Origin: Desulfitobacterium hafniense DCB-2
GTDB lineage: Bacteria; Bacillota; Desulfitobacteriia; Desulfitobacteriales; Desulfitobacteriaceae
Assembly (NCBI RefSeq): GCF_000021925.1
Contig: NC_011830.1
Location: 1,016,501-1,080,500, forward strand
DNA length: 64,000 bases
Direction of reading: 5' to 3'
Shown: piece by piece, positions 50,580 to 59,066 of the stretch
How the letters are laid out: each line of letters starts with the position of its first letter
How positions within the stretch are numbered: position 1 is the stretch's first letter
Program-made: the position numbers and the translations under genes
The notes under the pieces: generated by a model
Databases searched by the model: none
Seen by the model: the letters and a program-made list of their open reading frames with translations, nothing else
What the model was told of the DNA's origin: nothing

Positions 50580-52146
50580 GAGTTAATTTCATAATGTTAG
50601 TCCGAAAATAAAACAGACTAACAGAATTTCGGAATTTCCGTTTTTTAAAAAACTAAGCGGCCATACTCGTTGACTTATTTAGGCGATCGACAGCTAATTT
50701 GCATAGGGTATAGGCCAAGATTGAAAACTGAAAATCTACTTGGGCACGTTTTCCACGATGACGGATATTGTTGAGCTGGAAATACTCCTTGAGATACGCA
50801 TTGACTCGCTCTACAGCAGTTCGTTGTTTGTAAAGTTCAAAGTAACGGTCACTTCCCCTAGCTGGTACAGTGTATTTTCTAGGATCTGATGAAACCTTCA
50901 TCTTAAACACCCTTTGACAGGTATTGCTTTCCCTAAGTGAACACTCCTTGCATTCCTTGGGTTGAGTATATTTTACAGTGTCATAGCATGGATCATAGCT
51001 GTCGTAGCGGTATGAATAACCCTTCTGGCATATTGGACGAAAATATTTATCTTTGCCCTCTGGAAGTTGCTCATTTCGTCGATTGTAATCAATCAGCGCT
51101 TGTGCTCCTATACTTCTAGCTTGCTCGTAAATTGGAGCATAGTCATATCCTGCATCCGCAAGGATATGGGAGGGGTTCAAATAAGGGTGCTTTTCACTCA
51201 GAGCTTTAATTAGAGGAATGGCCATTTTTCCGTCATTTATATTCCCCGAAGAGAGTAAGGAGCTTAAAACGTATTGGCCCTTACAATCGACAAGGAGGTG
51301 CCCTTTGAAGCCATACCAGAACACGTTTTTACCTTCTGAATTCTTCTTAATACCCCATTGAGGATCAAGTGGGATGTGTTGTACTAATTCTGTAAAGCTG
51401 TAGGGAAGTTGATCTTCAATCTTCTTTTCAAATATGGGGCGATTCTTTTCTAGCTCCTCCTGTTCTTTGAGCCAAGCCTCGCGTTCTGCTTTGGGCTTTC
51501 GACCACGCTTTTTGGGAGCTTGCTCAACCACTGTTTTTTCCTTCTTTTTTTCAGGCTTGCGATCTCTGGCTTCGATATGGGTAGCATCGATTGCAACAGC
51601 ACATTTCGGACCGATAAACCCTTCTTTGAATGCCTGAAGCACCAAATCATCCTGAGAATTTGCCAAGGCAGAGGAATCTTGGATTTTCTTAATCATCCGG
51701 CAATAGGATGCTTCACTAGGAACAGAGTCAGCAAGAGTGAATCCACAGTCGAATCGAAACTCTAAGCTGTTCTTTAACCGCTTACGCAAATCCTTAATTG
51801 TAGGGATTCTTTCAATTACTCGAATGATTAATGAGTAGATCATAGCAGAATAGTTTAGTTGAGTTGGGGCTCCAAAGATAGCCTTTTTAGAAACTGCATT
51901 GAGTAAAGGAATAATGTCCAAAGACCCAAGAATTAGAGAATATGAATCTCTTGGAGAAGTTTCTAAAATTTCCTCCAAGGAAAATAGACGTTCTTGGCGA
52001 ATATTAAACATCAGGGAGTACTCCTTTCCCACCTCTCGGTGTTTGTGTTTTGGACGACTACAATTTCGAGATGTTGGGGAGGTACTCCTTTTTTAGTTGT
52101 CAAAAAAAGTAGAAATATCAATGGGTTCAAGTTATGAAACTAATTC
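50580..52146 (-). mobile_element. IS1182-family insertion sequence, copy C
   Basis: 1567 bp, identical in length and, where compared, in sequence to copy B but inverted. It is flanked by a 4-bp duplication AACT (50576-50579 and 52147-52150). The intact, non-palindromic duplications at both B and C show that the 8.1 kb between them is not presently inverted. Confidence 0.93.
50653..52011 (-). CDS. IS1182-family transposase (copy C)
   Basis: 452 residues, the same protein as copy B residue for residue. Intact DDE motifs and leader. Recent transposition is implied by the lack of differences. Confidence 0.93.
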   Translation of the reverse strand: MFNIRQERLFSLEEILETSPRDSYSLILGSLDIIPLLNAVSKKAIFGAPTQLNYSAMIYSLIIRVIERIPTIKDLRKRLKNSLEFRFDCGFTLADSVPSEASYCRMIKKIQDSSALANSQDDLVLQAFKEGFIGPKCAVAIDATHIEARDRKPEKKKEKTVVEQAPKKRGRKPKAEREAWLKEQEELEKNRPIFEKKIEDQLPYSFTELVQHIPLDPQWGIKKNSEGKNVFWYGFKGHLLVDCKGQYVLSSLLSSGNINDGKMAIPLIKALSEKHPYLNPSHILADAGYDYAPIYEQARSIGAQALIDYNRRNEQLPEGKDKYFRPICQKGYSYRYDSYDPCYDTVKYTQPKECKECSLRESNTCQRVFKMKVSSDPRKYTVPARGSDRYFELYKQRTAVERVNAYLKEYFQLNNIRHRGKRAQVDFQFSILAYTLCKLAVDRLNKSTSMAA

Positions 52147-52213
52147 AACTATATGAAATTATCGGGAAGAAAGATATGGCCATCAGCGTCTATATTAAAT
52201 GGAGGCGAGTAAA

Positions 52214-52735
52214 GTGAAGAAAATAGTTGCTTTTGCGGTTATGATTATAGCTCTCTTGCTTAGCGGGTGTTCTACTAAAGAGATAACGAGTGAAAATAGC
52301 GTCATAGGAGCGGATTACCTAAAAGATAAGGGCTACGAAATTATTGCGTATGAGGGTAACGCAGAAAACTATATCCTGACTAAGGAAAAGCTCATGAGCA
52401 TGCCTTATATGATTTACTGGGGATTGCAAAGGGAAGATCCCAGCAAGCACCTGGGCAAAGAGGTGTATGTGGAAAAGTTCATCATTAAGAATCATCCTTT
52501 TGATAACTGGCAGTCTACAAGCAGGTATCCTGAGAATATCGTAAAGTCAAAGGGTGAAACCCGTGTCTGGGTATATATTGCTGATAAAGAGGTTGTCGGC
52601 GGAATTTCCTATCCGGCTATCGACGAACCAATGGCCGGCGGCTATTGGTCTCTTGATGGCAAGACATTGGAAGAAGTTCACTCCATAAATTATAGTGATT
52701 GGCTTGAGCAATGGCAAAATAAGTTTGATTATTGA
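52214..52735 (+). CDS. Predicted lipoprotein of unknown function
   Basis: 173 residues. Signal peptide KKIVAFAVMIIALLLSGCST (lipobox LLSGC). The mature part includes YILTKEKLMSMPYMIYWGLQ and VGGISYPAIDEPMAGGYWSL. GTG 52214 is chosen because GGAGG (52201) lies 8 bases upstream and would be inside the gene if ATG 52199 were used. IS1182 copy C ends 64 bases upstream. No family assigned; similar lipoproteins occur in Bacillus and Paenibacillus. Confidence 0.72.
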   Translation: MKKIVAFAVMIIALLLSGCSTKEITSENSVIGADYLKDKGYEIIAYEGNAENYILTKEKLMSMPYMIYWGLQREDPSKHLGKEVYVEKFIIKNHPFDNWQSTSRYPENIVKSKGETRVWVYIADKEVVGGISYPAIDEPMAGGYWSLDGKTLEEVHSINYSDWLEQWQNKFDY

Positions 52736-52919
52736 GCCAGGGCAGGTACGATATGTAAAATAAGTGGATAAATTGGAGGAATGTTTAAGTATATATTGAA
52801 TTGTACTGTATAGGCACTTTATAGGGGAGAGCTGGTTTTACTATATTGCTCCATGGCCGGAACCTGATTAAGAAGCCTGTTTTTATAGATAGGGCTAAAT
52901 ATGGATGGAGGGGATCAGA

Positions 52920-53267
52920 GTGAGAAGAGTGCGTGTTAAACCGAGTAAATCTCAGTCTTTTGTTGGGATGATCGGTGGGGCCGTTTTTGTTATTATCGGA
53001 TTTAGTATTATACCCATGATGGGGATGTTCGGTATTTTTTGGACCATAATGGCGATGGCTATAGCAGGAATGCATGCTTATAATTACTTTACTGATAAAG
53101 GTGTAGCTTCTTGGGAGATAGATGTAGAGCCTAATCATCAAGGTATTAATAGGGAAGAGGATTTTGAGGCAAAGCTACGCAAGCTTAATAGGCTTAAAGA
53201 GGACGGATTAATCACAGATTCTGAATTTGCAAAGAAACGTGCTGATATCATGAAGTCGGAATGGTAA
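52920..53267 (+). CDS. Membrane protein with C-terminal SHOCT domain
   Basis: 115 residues: a basic N-terminus, two helices (FVGMIGGAVFVIIGFSIIPM, FGIFWTIMAMAIAGMHAY), and at the end LRKLNRLKEDGLITDSEFAK then KRADIM, a typical SHOCT (short C-terminal) domain. SHOCT domains are thought to mediate oligomerisation. GTG 52920 with GGAGGGG 7 bases before it is preferred over ATG 52905, which overlaps that site. Confidence 0.72.
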   Translation: MRRVRVKPSKSQSFVGMIGGAVFVIIGFSIIPMMGMFGIFWTIMAMAIAGMHAYNYFTDKGVASWEIDVEPNHQGINREEDFEAKLRKLNRLKEDGLITDSEFAKKRADIMKSEW

Positions 53268-53281
53268 TGGGAGAGAGTATA

Positions 53282-53347
53282 ATGCGGAAAGCTTTTGCCT
53301 TTTTTACTTTGATAAATATAGTGATATTGCTTAGTTACTGCGGATAA
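53282..53347 (+). CDS. 21-residue signal-peptide-like open frame
   Basis: MRKAFAFFTLINIVILLSYCG, a complete lipoprotein signal peptide with a lipobox-like LSYC and an immediate TAA. GGGAGAG precedes it. Probably the stub of a lost lipoprotein; 40 bases later the methyltransferase starts. Confidence 0.35.
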   Translation: MRKAFAFFTLINIVILLSYCG

Positions 53348-53386
53348 GGTCTATCGAGAAAGTGATCGATGAGGTGAGAGACTAAA

Positions 53387-54052
53387 GTGGACAAAACAGA
53401 GCGGACTATCGAAACATACGACTTACATGCTAGTTTGTATGAGGAAAAGTTTATGAATTTTCCTGGGTATGCTAAGAGAATTCAATCCTTTGGCAGAATT
53501 TTAGCGGCTGGAGCAAAAGTCCTTGACCTTGGGTGTGGTCCTGGAAATGTAGCCAAGCAATTGGTTGAATTGGATAAGGAATTCGAGGTTTTAGGGATAG
53601 ATCTTTCCAGTGAAATGATCAGGCATGCAAAGGTAAATGTAATTTCCCCCTGCGTCGAGTTTAGGGTAGGAGATATTAGGAATATGGATTTAGAGGAAAA
53701 TGCCTTCGACGCAGTAATAGCATCCTTTTGCTTACCGCACTTAACAGATGAGGAAGCTGGGACGTTTATCCAAGATATTAGCAAAGTATTACGTGAAGGG
53801 GGGCTATTGTACCTAAGTTGTATGGAAGGCTGCAGATCTGGTTTCGAGACGACAAGTTTTAGTTCGAATGATTTTATATTTTTTAATTACTATTCGGAAG
53901 AGTTCATATCGAATGTATTATGTACGAACGGTTTAAAGATTAATGAAGTTCAACGTGATGAATATCTTGAAAGTGATGGAAGCAAAACGAACGATATGTT
54001 TTTTCTTGCAAAGAAGCAGTGTGTAACAGGCGACGGCCCAGAACATATTTGA
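53387..54052 (+). CDS. Class I SAM-dependent methyltransferase
   Basis: 221 residues. Motif I KVLDLGCGPGNVAKQLVELD, motif II VLGIDLSSEMIRHAKV, motif III VEFRVGDIRNMDLEENAFDA, and LREGGLLYLSCMEG. Similar to UbiE/BioC-like enzymes; substrate unknown. GTG 53387 after GAGGTGAGAG. The last codons (TGDGPEHI) are encoded by sequence resembling an attC right end (GGCCCAGAACATAT), so the C-terminus may be an accretion. Confidence 0.85.
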   Translation: MDKTERTIETYDLHASLYEEKFMNFPGYAKRIQSFGRILAAGAKVLDLGCGPGNVAKQLVELDKEFEVLGIDLSSEMIRHAKVNVISPCVEFRVGDIRNMDLEENAFDAVIASFCLPHLTDEEAGTFIQDISKVLREGGLLYLSCMEGCRSGFETTSFSSNDFIFFNYYSEEFISNVLCTNGLKINEVQRDEYLESDGSKTNDMFFLAKKQCVTGDGPEHI

Positions 54053-54118
54053 AACCGTCACAACAGATTGCCATTATCGCCAGGAACTTCTGCCGTCCAT
54101 GATGGGATGTAGATGAGA
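54022..54118 (+). repeat. Attc-like relic with the 27-bp downstream repeat
   Basis: TGTAAC (54022), then GGCCCAGAAC-ATATTTG (54035-54050), compared with TGCCCAGAAC-GTTATATG at site 2. It is followed at 54092-54118 by the second copy of the 27-bp repeat that follows site 2. The right core GTT is lost. Evidence that the array once extended to at least 54 kb. Confidence 0.4.
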
Positions 54119-54129
54119 GGAGGAAAAAG

Positions 54130-54291
54130 ATGCCTGAAATTATCCTTATAATCTATTTAGCATTTTTCGCTTTCATAATATTCTTTATGATAAGTATCAT
54201 TAATTTTATGAAGAGGAAAACCCAAAATGATGAATTAATTATCATAAAAATCGAGGAGCTGATAGATAAGCTTCCGGGCAAAGATAGCTAA
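54130..54291 (+). CDS. 53-residue single-pass membrane protein
   Basis: MPEIILIIYLAFFAFIIFFM forms one helix, followed by a charged amphipathic tail (NDELIIIKIEELIDKLPGKD). GAGGAGG lies 6 bases before ATG 54130, a near-ideal ribosome site, so translation is likely. Function unknown. Confidence 0.6.
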   Translation: MPEIILIIYLAFFAFIIFFMISIINFMKRKTQNDELIIIKIEELIDKLPGKDS

Positions 54292-54373
54292 AGTTTGGAT
54301 AAGAATGGCTCTGCGGTCTATGAATCATTTGCGCAGTACGAGTAAGTAAGGTTAGTGGAAGGTGGTGGAGCTT

Positions 54374-55270
54374 TTGCAAAGGAAAGTATTTTCCATAGTG
54401 CTGGGCATTATACTTATGTTTACCGTCATGCCCATGGCAGTCTATGCCGATATAGGCCCTAAGCCTTCCGTGGTTATTGACTTCAAGGGTCTTGAAGACG
54501 AAAAATATTATGTAACTCTGCTGTCTGAGATAGCTTCCACTGGACCTCATAGTGCCTTAGGAGAACATCCTGGTAACCAAAGATATCATGAAGGTGATGA
54601 AGATTATGAGATTTGGGAAAAGCTCCTTTCCTATCAGGACAAAGACGGATATTATTTTTTGCAGTATTTCGGAGAATGCAGCGAGACAGCCCAGTTTACC
54701 TGGGGGTACTATCCACCGCCCAAGTTTAAAATTTTAATTTACTTTCCTGCATATGATCAATTTGCCGTTAGTGGAGAAGCATATGAACGCTATGCTTTTC
54801 ACAGTTATTATAGTACCGATGTGAAAGGTTTGGAGTTAGAATCAATTACACCCATTGAGAATATCGAAGCGGTGAGGAATTATGATTATACATGGGAACT
54901 GATTTCTCTTCTGGCCAGAATTATCGCAACTGTGGCGATTGAAGTTCTGATTGCGCTACTGTTTGGTTTCAGAGCCAAAAAGCAGCTTTTGCTTATAGGA
55001 ACTGTAAATGTTGTTACTCAATCGATCCTGAACATCCTGCTCAATGTTATCAACTATAATCAAGGGAGTATGATGTTTGTATTTAACTATATTTGGATGG
55101 AATTTCTTGTGTTTGTCATTGAAGCAGGGGTGTATTCTGCTCTTCTGCCTAAATACAGCGGTAAGGATTTGAAGAGAAGATGGCTTATTCCCTTCTATGC
55201 CCTGGTTGCCAATGCGGTATCCTTTGGTTTGGGGCTCTATATGGCTTATTTGATACCCGGAATTTTTTAG
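54374..55270 (+). CDS. Membrane protein with extracytoplasmic N-terminal domain
   Basis: About 298 residues. Signal peptide QRKVFSIVLGIILMFTVMPM ending AVYA, an exported domain of about 150 residues rich in aromatic residues (GPKPSVVIDFKGLEDEKYYV, YFLQYFGECSETAQFTWGYY), then four helices (IIATVAIEVLIALLFGF, LLLIGTVNVVTQSILNILLN, WMEFLVFVIEAGVYSALL, FYALVANAVSFGLGLYMAYL). The same layout is common in Clostridium genomes without a function. The start is TTG 54374 after GGTGGTGGAG; GTG 54362 is an alternative. Confidence 0.72.
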   Translation: MQRKVFSIVLGIILMFTVMPMAVYADIGPKPSVVIDFKGLEDEKYYVTLLSEIASTGPHSALGEHPGNQRYHEGDEDYEIWEKLLSYQDKDGYYFLQYFGECSETAQFTWGYYPPPKFKILIYFPAYDQFAVSGEAYERYAFHSYYSTDVKGLELESITPIENIEAVRNYDYTWELISLLARIIATVAIEVLIALLFGFRAKKQLLLIGTVNVVTQSILNILLNVINYNQGSMMFVFNYIWMEFLVFVIEAGVYSALLPKYSGKDLKRRWLIPFYALVANAVSFGLGLYMAYLIPGIF

Positions 55271-55348
55271 CTGCTCAGGGAGTGGCCGTACAGAAGCAGG
55301 GTGCTTTAAGTATTTGCTTTAAATATCAATGAAGGAGTGTTTTGATTT

Positions 55349-55756
55349 ATGATTAATGGAAAAATGAAAAAAACGCCGCCATCGATTGATGAGTGGCTCA
55401 AAGAGGCAAAAGCTGATCCGGCGGCAGTACAGGAGGGAATGTTTCTGGTTCATAATGGCGTTGTGCGTCAAACGCCTAAGGCAAAAGTGCGCCAGGGAAT
55501 TGATGACGGGTCCATGGTAAAAGGCATGGAATTCGCTTATGATGCGGCAAAGGTTGATGAAGTAATTGCGGAAACTTATAAGATGGACGGGATTTTCCAT
55601 GTCAGGGTTTGGCTTAATGAAGGTCAGCTTGAGCTGGGTGATGATATCATGGTTGTCCTGATAGGAGGAGATATCAGGCCTCATGTGGTGGATGCTCTCC
55701 AATATCTGGTGGGAAGGATCAAAAACGAATGCGTTACCGAAATTGAGCGGAAGTAG
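55349..55756 (+). CDS. MoaE-like molybdopterin synthase large-subunit homologue
   Basis: 135 residues. The MoaE pattern is visible: PAAVQEGMFLVHNGVVRQTP near the start, MVKGMEFAYDAAKVDEVIAE in the middle, FHVRVWLNEGQLELGDDIMV and RPHVVDALQYLVGRIKNECV at the end. Canonical MoaE binds MoaD and inserts sulfur into precursor Z. No moaD, moaA or moaC is nearby, and the region is accessory, so the role is uncertain. AAGGAG precedes the ATG by 11 bases. Confidence 0.78.
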   Translation: MINGKMKKTPPSIDEWLKEAKADPAAVQEGMFLVHNGVVRQTPKAKVRQGIDDGSMVKGMEFAYDAAKVDEVIAETYKMDGIFHVRVWLNEGQLELGDDIMVVLIGGDIRPHVVDALQYLVGRIKNECVTEIERK

Positions 55757-55776
55757 TCAGGCAAAGGGAGGCCGGT

Positions 55777-56847
55777 ATGGATTATAAATCCCTGTTAATA
55801 AACTTTATGAGCGGAACAGGAAACTCCTTCAGAGCCGCCGCATGGATGACGAAAATGGGTAAGCAAAGAGGGATAAGGTCGGAGCTGTATCCGATCGCCA
55901 GATGCCGGGAGGAGTCTGATGTGGATAAAGGCTCCGGTGAGCTGTTGGGAGTGGTGTTTCCCACCCATGGATTTACAGCACCTTGGCATGTGATTAGGTA
56001 CGCGCTGCGTCTGCCTTTGGGAAGGGGAAAACATGCTTTTGTGGTGGCCACAAGAGCCGGGAGTAGAATCGCTTCTATTCCGTTTCCCGGAATGGAGGGG
56101 ACTGCGGGTTATCTTATTGCCCTTATACTGATTTTGAAGGGATACAGTGTTCGGGGAGTTATGGGGCTTGATATGCCATCCAACTGGATAGCATTGCACT
56201 GGGGGCTGAATTCTGTTAATTCCGGATTCATCATTGATAGGGCAAAGGCTAAGGCGGATGCTTTCATAAACAGCATTTTAGAAGGTAAGAAAGGGTTTAG
56301 AGGGATTGTCCCCCTCATCCTGGGCCTGATGCTGAGTCCCGTTTCTTTGGGCTATCTGATTATAGGGCGTTTTTTTCTGTCGAAACTGTTTTTTGCCTCC
56401 GGGGATTGTACGGGTTGTGGTTTGTGTGCTGAAAGCTGTCCGGTTAAGGCTATAAAAATGGTGGGGAATAACAAACCCCGACCATATTGGACATTTGCTT
56501 GTGAAAGCTGCATGAGATGCATGGGCTATTGTCCTAACCAAGCCGTTGAAGTGAGCCACCCCTTTGCCGTTATCTTGTATTTTTTGGCGACACTGCCGGT
56601 ATCCGTCTATATATTAAATGAACTAGGTGAATCCGCGCCCATGGGACCCTATTTGTTTGTTGTGAGTGCTCTGCTTAATTATAGTTACATCTTGTTTGTG
56701 TTTTTTATAGCCAACCTTGTTCTTTTTTTGCTTATTCAAATTCCTCTGCTTAATAAGCTTTGCACCTACACGACATTGACCCATATTTACCGCCGGTATC
56801 ATGAGCCTGATACAAAATTAGGGGATATGCTCAAAAAACAAGTCTAG
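55777..56847 (+). CDS. EFR1-family flavodoxin-ferredoxin membrane protein
   Basis: 356 residues. N-terminal flavodoxin-like domain (NFMSGTGNSFRAAAWM, GVVFPTHGFTAPW), then two 4Fe-4S sets, CTGCGLCAESCPVKAI and CESCMRCMGYCPNQAV, and C-terminal helices (LFVVSALLNYSYILFVFFIA, LVLFLLIQIPLLNKL). This is the EFR1 (EF-hand/flavodoxin-ferredoxin) architecture, an electron-transfer protein at the membrane. GGGAGG precedes ATG 55777, 20 bases after the MoaE-like gene, so they may form an operon. Confidence 0.87.
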   Translation: MDYKSLLINFMSGTGNSFRAAAWMTKMGKQRGIRSELYPIARCREESDVDKGSGELLGVVFPTHGFTAPWHVIRYALRLPLGRGKHAFVVATRAGSRIASIPFPGMEGTAGYLIALILILKGYSVRGVMGLDMPSNWIALHWGLNSVNSGFIIDRAKAKADAFINSILEGKKGFRGIVPLILGLMLSPVSLGYLIIGRFFLSKLFFASGDCTGCGLCAESCPVKAIKMVGNNKPRPYWTFACESCMRCMGYCPNQAVEVSHPFAVILYFLATLPVSVYILNELGESAPMGPYLFVVSALLNYSYILFVFFIANLVLFLLIQIPLLNKLCTYTTLTHIYRRYHEPDTKLGDMLKKQV

Positions 56848-56861
56848 GGGAGTGCAAACTA

Positions 56862-57515
56862 TTGAGATACTTAAAAAAGATGAATCTATTCAAGAAAATC
56901 GTACTTTTTTTACTTAGTACGGTGATCGCATTCAACATTGCACTTCAATTAGTTTTAACACTGAGCGGAGCTGGATTAACGGTTTTAGATATTTATGCTC
57001 AAACCTTGCCCCGGGAAGATACGAAAGCCATAAACTACAGCCCTGGGTATTTCATGGAAACAAAGAGCTATTTCGAAAAACAGGAAAAGGGGCAATGTGC
57101 CGGCTTTTCTTCTGCTTATGTTCTTAGAGTTTTGGGCGAAGAAATAAGCGGGAGGGACAATTATCAAGAACTTGGGCACAAATTTTCCAATGGGTATGTA
57201 ATGCCCCAAGCACTAATAGACATTTTTGAGAAATATAATTATCAAGTGAACATGTTTAGTGGGAATCTGGAACAGCTGAAAACACGGCTAAATCAGGGAA
57301 AGCCGGTTATTGTGTTAATAGGACATTTTGTCAGCTGGCAACACTATGTAACGGTTGTCGGATACGATGAAGACACTATTTTTCTCTATGATTCAAATAT
57401 GGATACTGATAATTCCAGAGGGTATAACAGAACAATGACCAATGAGGAATTCTTATCTCAGTGGAAAAATGAAATACCTTTTTTTGAACAAATTTACTTT
57501 GTAGTGGAGCAGTAG
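56862..57515 (+). CDS. C39-like papain-fold exported peptidase
   Basis: 217 residues: N-terminal membrane helix (KIVLFLLSTVIAFNIALQLV), then a peptidase_C39_2 domain with the catalytic Cys in GQCAGFSSAYVLR, the His in WQHYVTVVGYDEDTIFLYDS and Asp/Asn following. KPVIVLIGH is also family-typical. Likely an anchored extracellular cysteine peptidase or bacteriocin-processing-like enzyme; no transporter adjoins it. TTG 56862 has GGGGAG upstream. Confidence 0.8.
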   Translation: MRYLKKMNLFKKIVLFLLSTVIAFNIALQLVLTLSGAGLTVLDIYAQTLPREDTKAINYSPGYFMETKSYFEKQEKGQCAGFSSAYVLRVLGEEISGRDNYQELGHKFSNGYVMPQALIDIFEKYNYQVNMFSGNLEQLKTRLNQGKPVIVLIGHFVSWQHYVTVVGYDEDTIFLYDSNMDTDNSRGYNRTMTNEEFLSQWKNEIPFFEQIYFVVEQ

Positions 57516-57528
57516 GGGAGGGGTTCCG

Positions 57529-57894
57529 ATGAAAGTCTTTATGGGGTCCTTTCAAAGCCTGAACAGGATAGGACGGGTCGGAATATTTATTGGCATAGCA
57601 GCTACTGTAAGCGGAATTATAGTGTTTATTTTATGGGCATTATGGGCAATTCAATATACATTCAATGAAACGATACCCATAATTTTTATAGGATTTGGGC
57701 TCCCGGTGATTCTTGGACTAGTGGCTTCATTCTATGGAATCATTCGGTTAATGTATGGTGTGTTTGTTTATTCTCTGCCACTCAGCCTTTACGCAGCAAT
57801 GACGCCAAGCGTCCTTAGATTTTTTTTGTTGGTTTCACTTGGTTATTTAGCTTCTGCCATTTTATTAACATTGGATAGGAAGGTCCGGAGATAG
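57529..57894 (+). CDS. Small membrane protein of unknown function
   Basis: 121 residues with about four helices (VGIFIGIAATVSGIIVFILW, IPIIFIGFGLPVILGLVASF, VFVYSLPLSLYAAM, FFLLVSLGYLASAILLTL). GGGGAGGGG precedes ATG 57529, 13 bases after the C39-like gene. Unrecognised. Confidence 0.62.
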   Translation: MKVFMGSFQSLNRIGRVGIFIGIAATVSGIIVFILWALWAIQYTFNETIPIIFIGFGLPVILGLVASFYGIIRLMYGVFVYSLPLSLYAAMTPSVLRFFLLVSLGYLASAILLTLDRKVRR

Positions 57895-57935
57895 GTGGTA
57901 AGGTGTATAGATGGTCATTTGGGCGAGGTGATTTT

Positions 57936-58457
57936 GTGAAAAAAGCAGTTAAGTATACGGGTATCGTTGCAGTTATGATAGCCGGTTTATTTCTGAGTTT
58001 ATACTTTAACAATGCTATTGGTACTCCTAAAGCAAAGATTGAGAAGGATGCAAGAATTTCTCATAAAATTGATTCCAGCTGGCAAGTAGCAAAATCAACA
58101 ACGGATGCCATGTCTGCCATGCTTTTTTATGATAAAGACAGTAGTAACTACATCTTCTCAATCTATGAAAATAGAAAAGGGCTATCATTTGGCTACTTCT
58201 TCCGCAGCGGAGGCTCAACAAATACGGAAAATGAAGGTATTACTGAATACAGAGCAGAGGGACGTCAGGAAAAGGCTTATCTTTCAATGAACAAGCAGCA
58301 GGTTGCAAAAATTGAAATTGATAATGGCAACACTGTCGAAATTATTGATATTGATCATACAAAACCCTTTGCGATTGTTCTACCTGTGGGCTCAGGTGCG
58401 ATAAAAATTTACGATAAAGACGGTAGCGTGTTGCCAACAATCCCCCAAGCATTATAG
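57936..58457 (+). CDS. Membrane-anchored exported protein of unknown function
   Basis: 173 residues: KKAVKYTGIVAVMIAGLFLS as signal anchor, then a beta-rich domain (SNYIFSIYENRKGLSFGYFF, VEIIDIDHTKPFAIVLPVGS). GTG 57936 has GAGGTGA 7 bases upstream; an ATG 11 codons earlier lacks one. No family recognised. Confidence 0.62.
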   Translation: MKKAVKYTGIVAVMIAGLFLSLYFNNAIGTPKAKIEKDARISHKIDSSWQVAKSTTDAMSAMLFYDKDSSNYIFSIYENRKGLSFGYFFRSGGSTNTENEGITEYRAEGRQEKAYLSMNKQQVAKIEIDNGNTVEIIDIDHTKPFAIVLPVGSGAIKIYDKDGSVLPTIPQAL

Positions 58458-58518
58458 ATTGATGGAATTATATGGGCAGGATGAAGAGCGAGCCAAACTT
58501 TAAAGAGTGGAGGATGAG

Positions 58519-59022
58519 ATGAATCTAAAGTCAAATCTGAAGTCATTTATTATACTGGCATTACTGCTGCAACTTATCATTATCATGCTAATACTTAAAT
58601 CGGGCGTAACTATGCTGGTTTTGGCAGTTGGCTCCTTGGTATTGGCTATGTTGTTAAGTGTTAATAGAGCTTTCTATGAGAGATTTTCTGCTTTTCTGAA
58701 TCCAGGATTCTATCGAAGCTGTGGCGAGAAGGGTAGCAGCCTTTATAGGAAGAAGAGAAGGTATAGCACCATGAATTTCTATATATTGGCGATCCTTGCT
58801 CTTAATGGATACAGGGTATCGATGTTGGACAGCGCTCCTGGATTACTGTCGGGTATAAATCAATTCATATCCTTTGCACTTGTTGCTTTTGTTCTGCTTT
58901 TTATAATCGTTTTCTTTTCGATTATATTAATCAAGAGCTCGGATGAGGATCTGCTGTGGAATATGTTCATGGGGATTCTATTCATTGCACTCTCATTTAT
59001 AGTATACTTTTCTTTCCTATAA
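58519..59022 (+). CDS. Membrane protein of unknown function
   Basis: 167 residues, about four helices (SFIILALLLQLIIIMLILKS, MLVLAVGSLVLAMLLSV, INQFISFALVAFVLLFIIVF, FMGILFIALSFIVYFSFL) with a basic loop (REKGSSLYRKKRRYS-like) between pairs. TGGAGG precedes ATG 58519. Unrecognised. Confidence 0.62.
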   Translation: MNLKSNLKSFIILALLLQLIIIMLILKSGVTMLVLAVGSLVLAMLLSVNRAFYERFSAFLNPGFYRSCGEKGSSLYRKKRRYSTMNFYILAILALNGYRVSMLDSAPGLLSGINQFISFALVAFVLLFIIVFFSIILIKSSDEDLLWNMFMGILFIALSFIVYFSFL

Positions 59023-59066
59023 TGTCTTTGGGAAATCCTCATATCCATCTTGAAAAAGGTGAGGGA

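Noticed and set aside
50372..50581. 69-codon open frame before IS1182 copy C
   Set aside because: It contains a strong 12-bp hairpin (50489-50516), runs into the IS end, lacks a ribosome site and resembles no protein.
40920..52146. Composite transposon formed by IS1182 copies B and C
   Set aside because: Each copy has its own AACT duplication on both sides; a composite transposon would show the duplication only at the outer ends.
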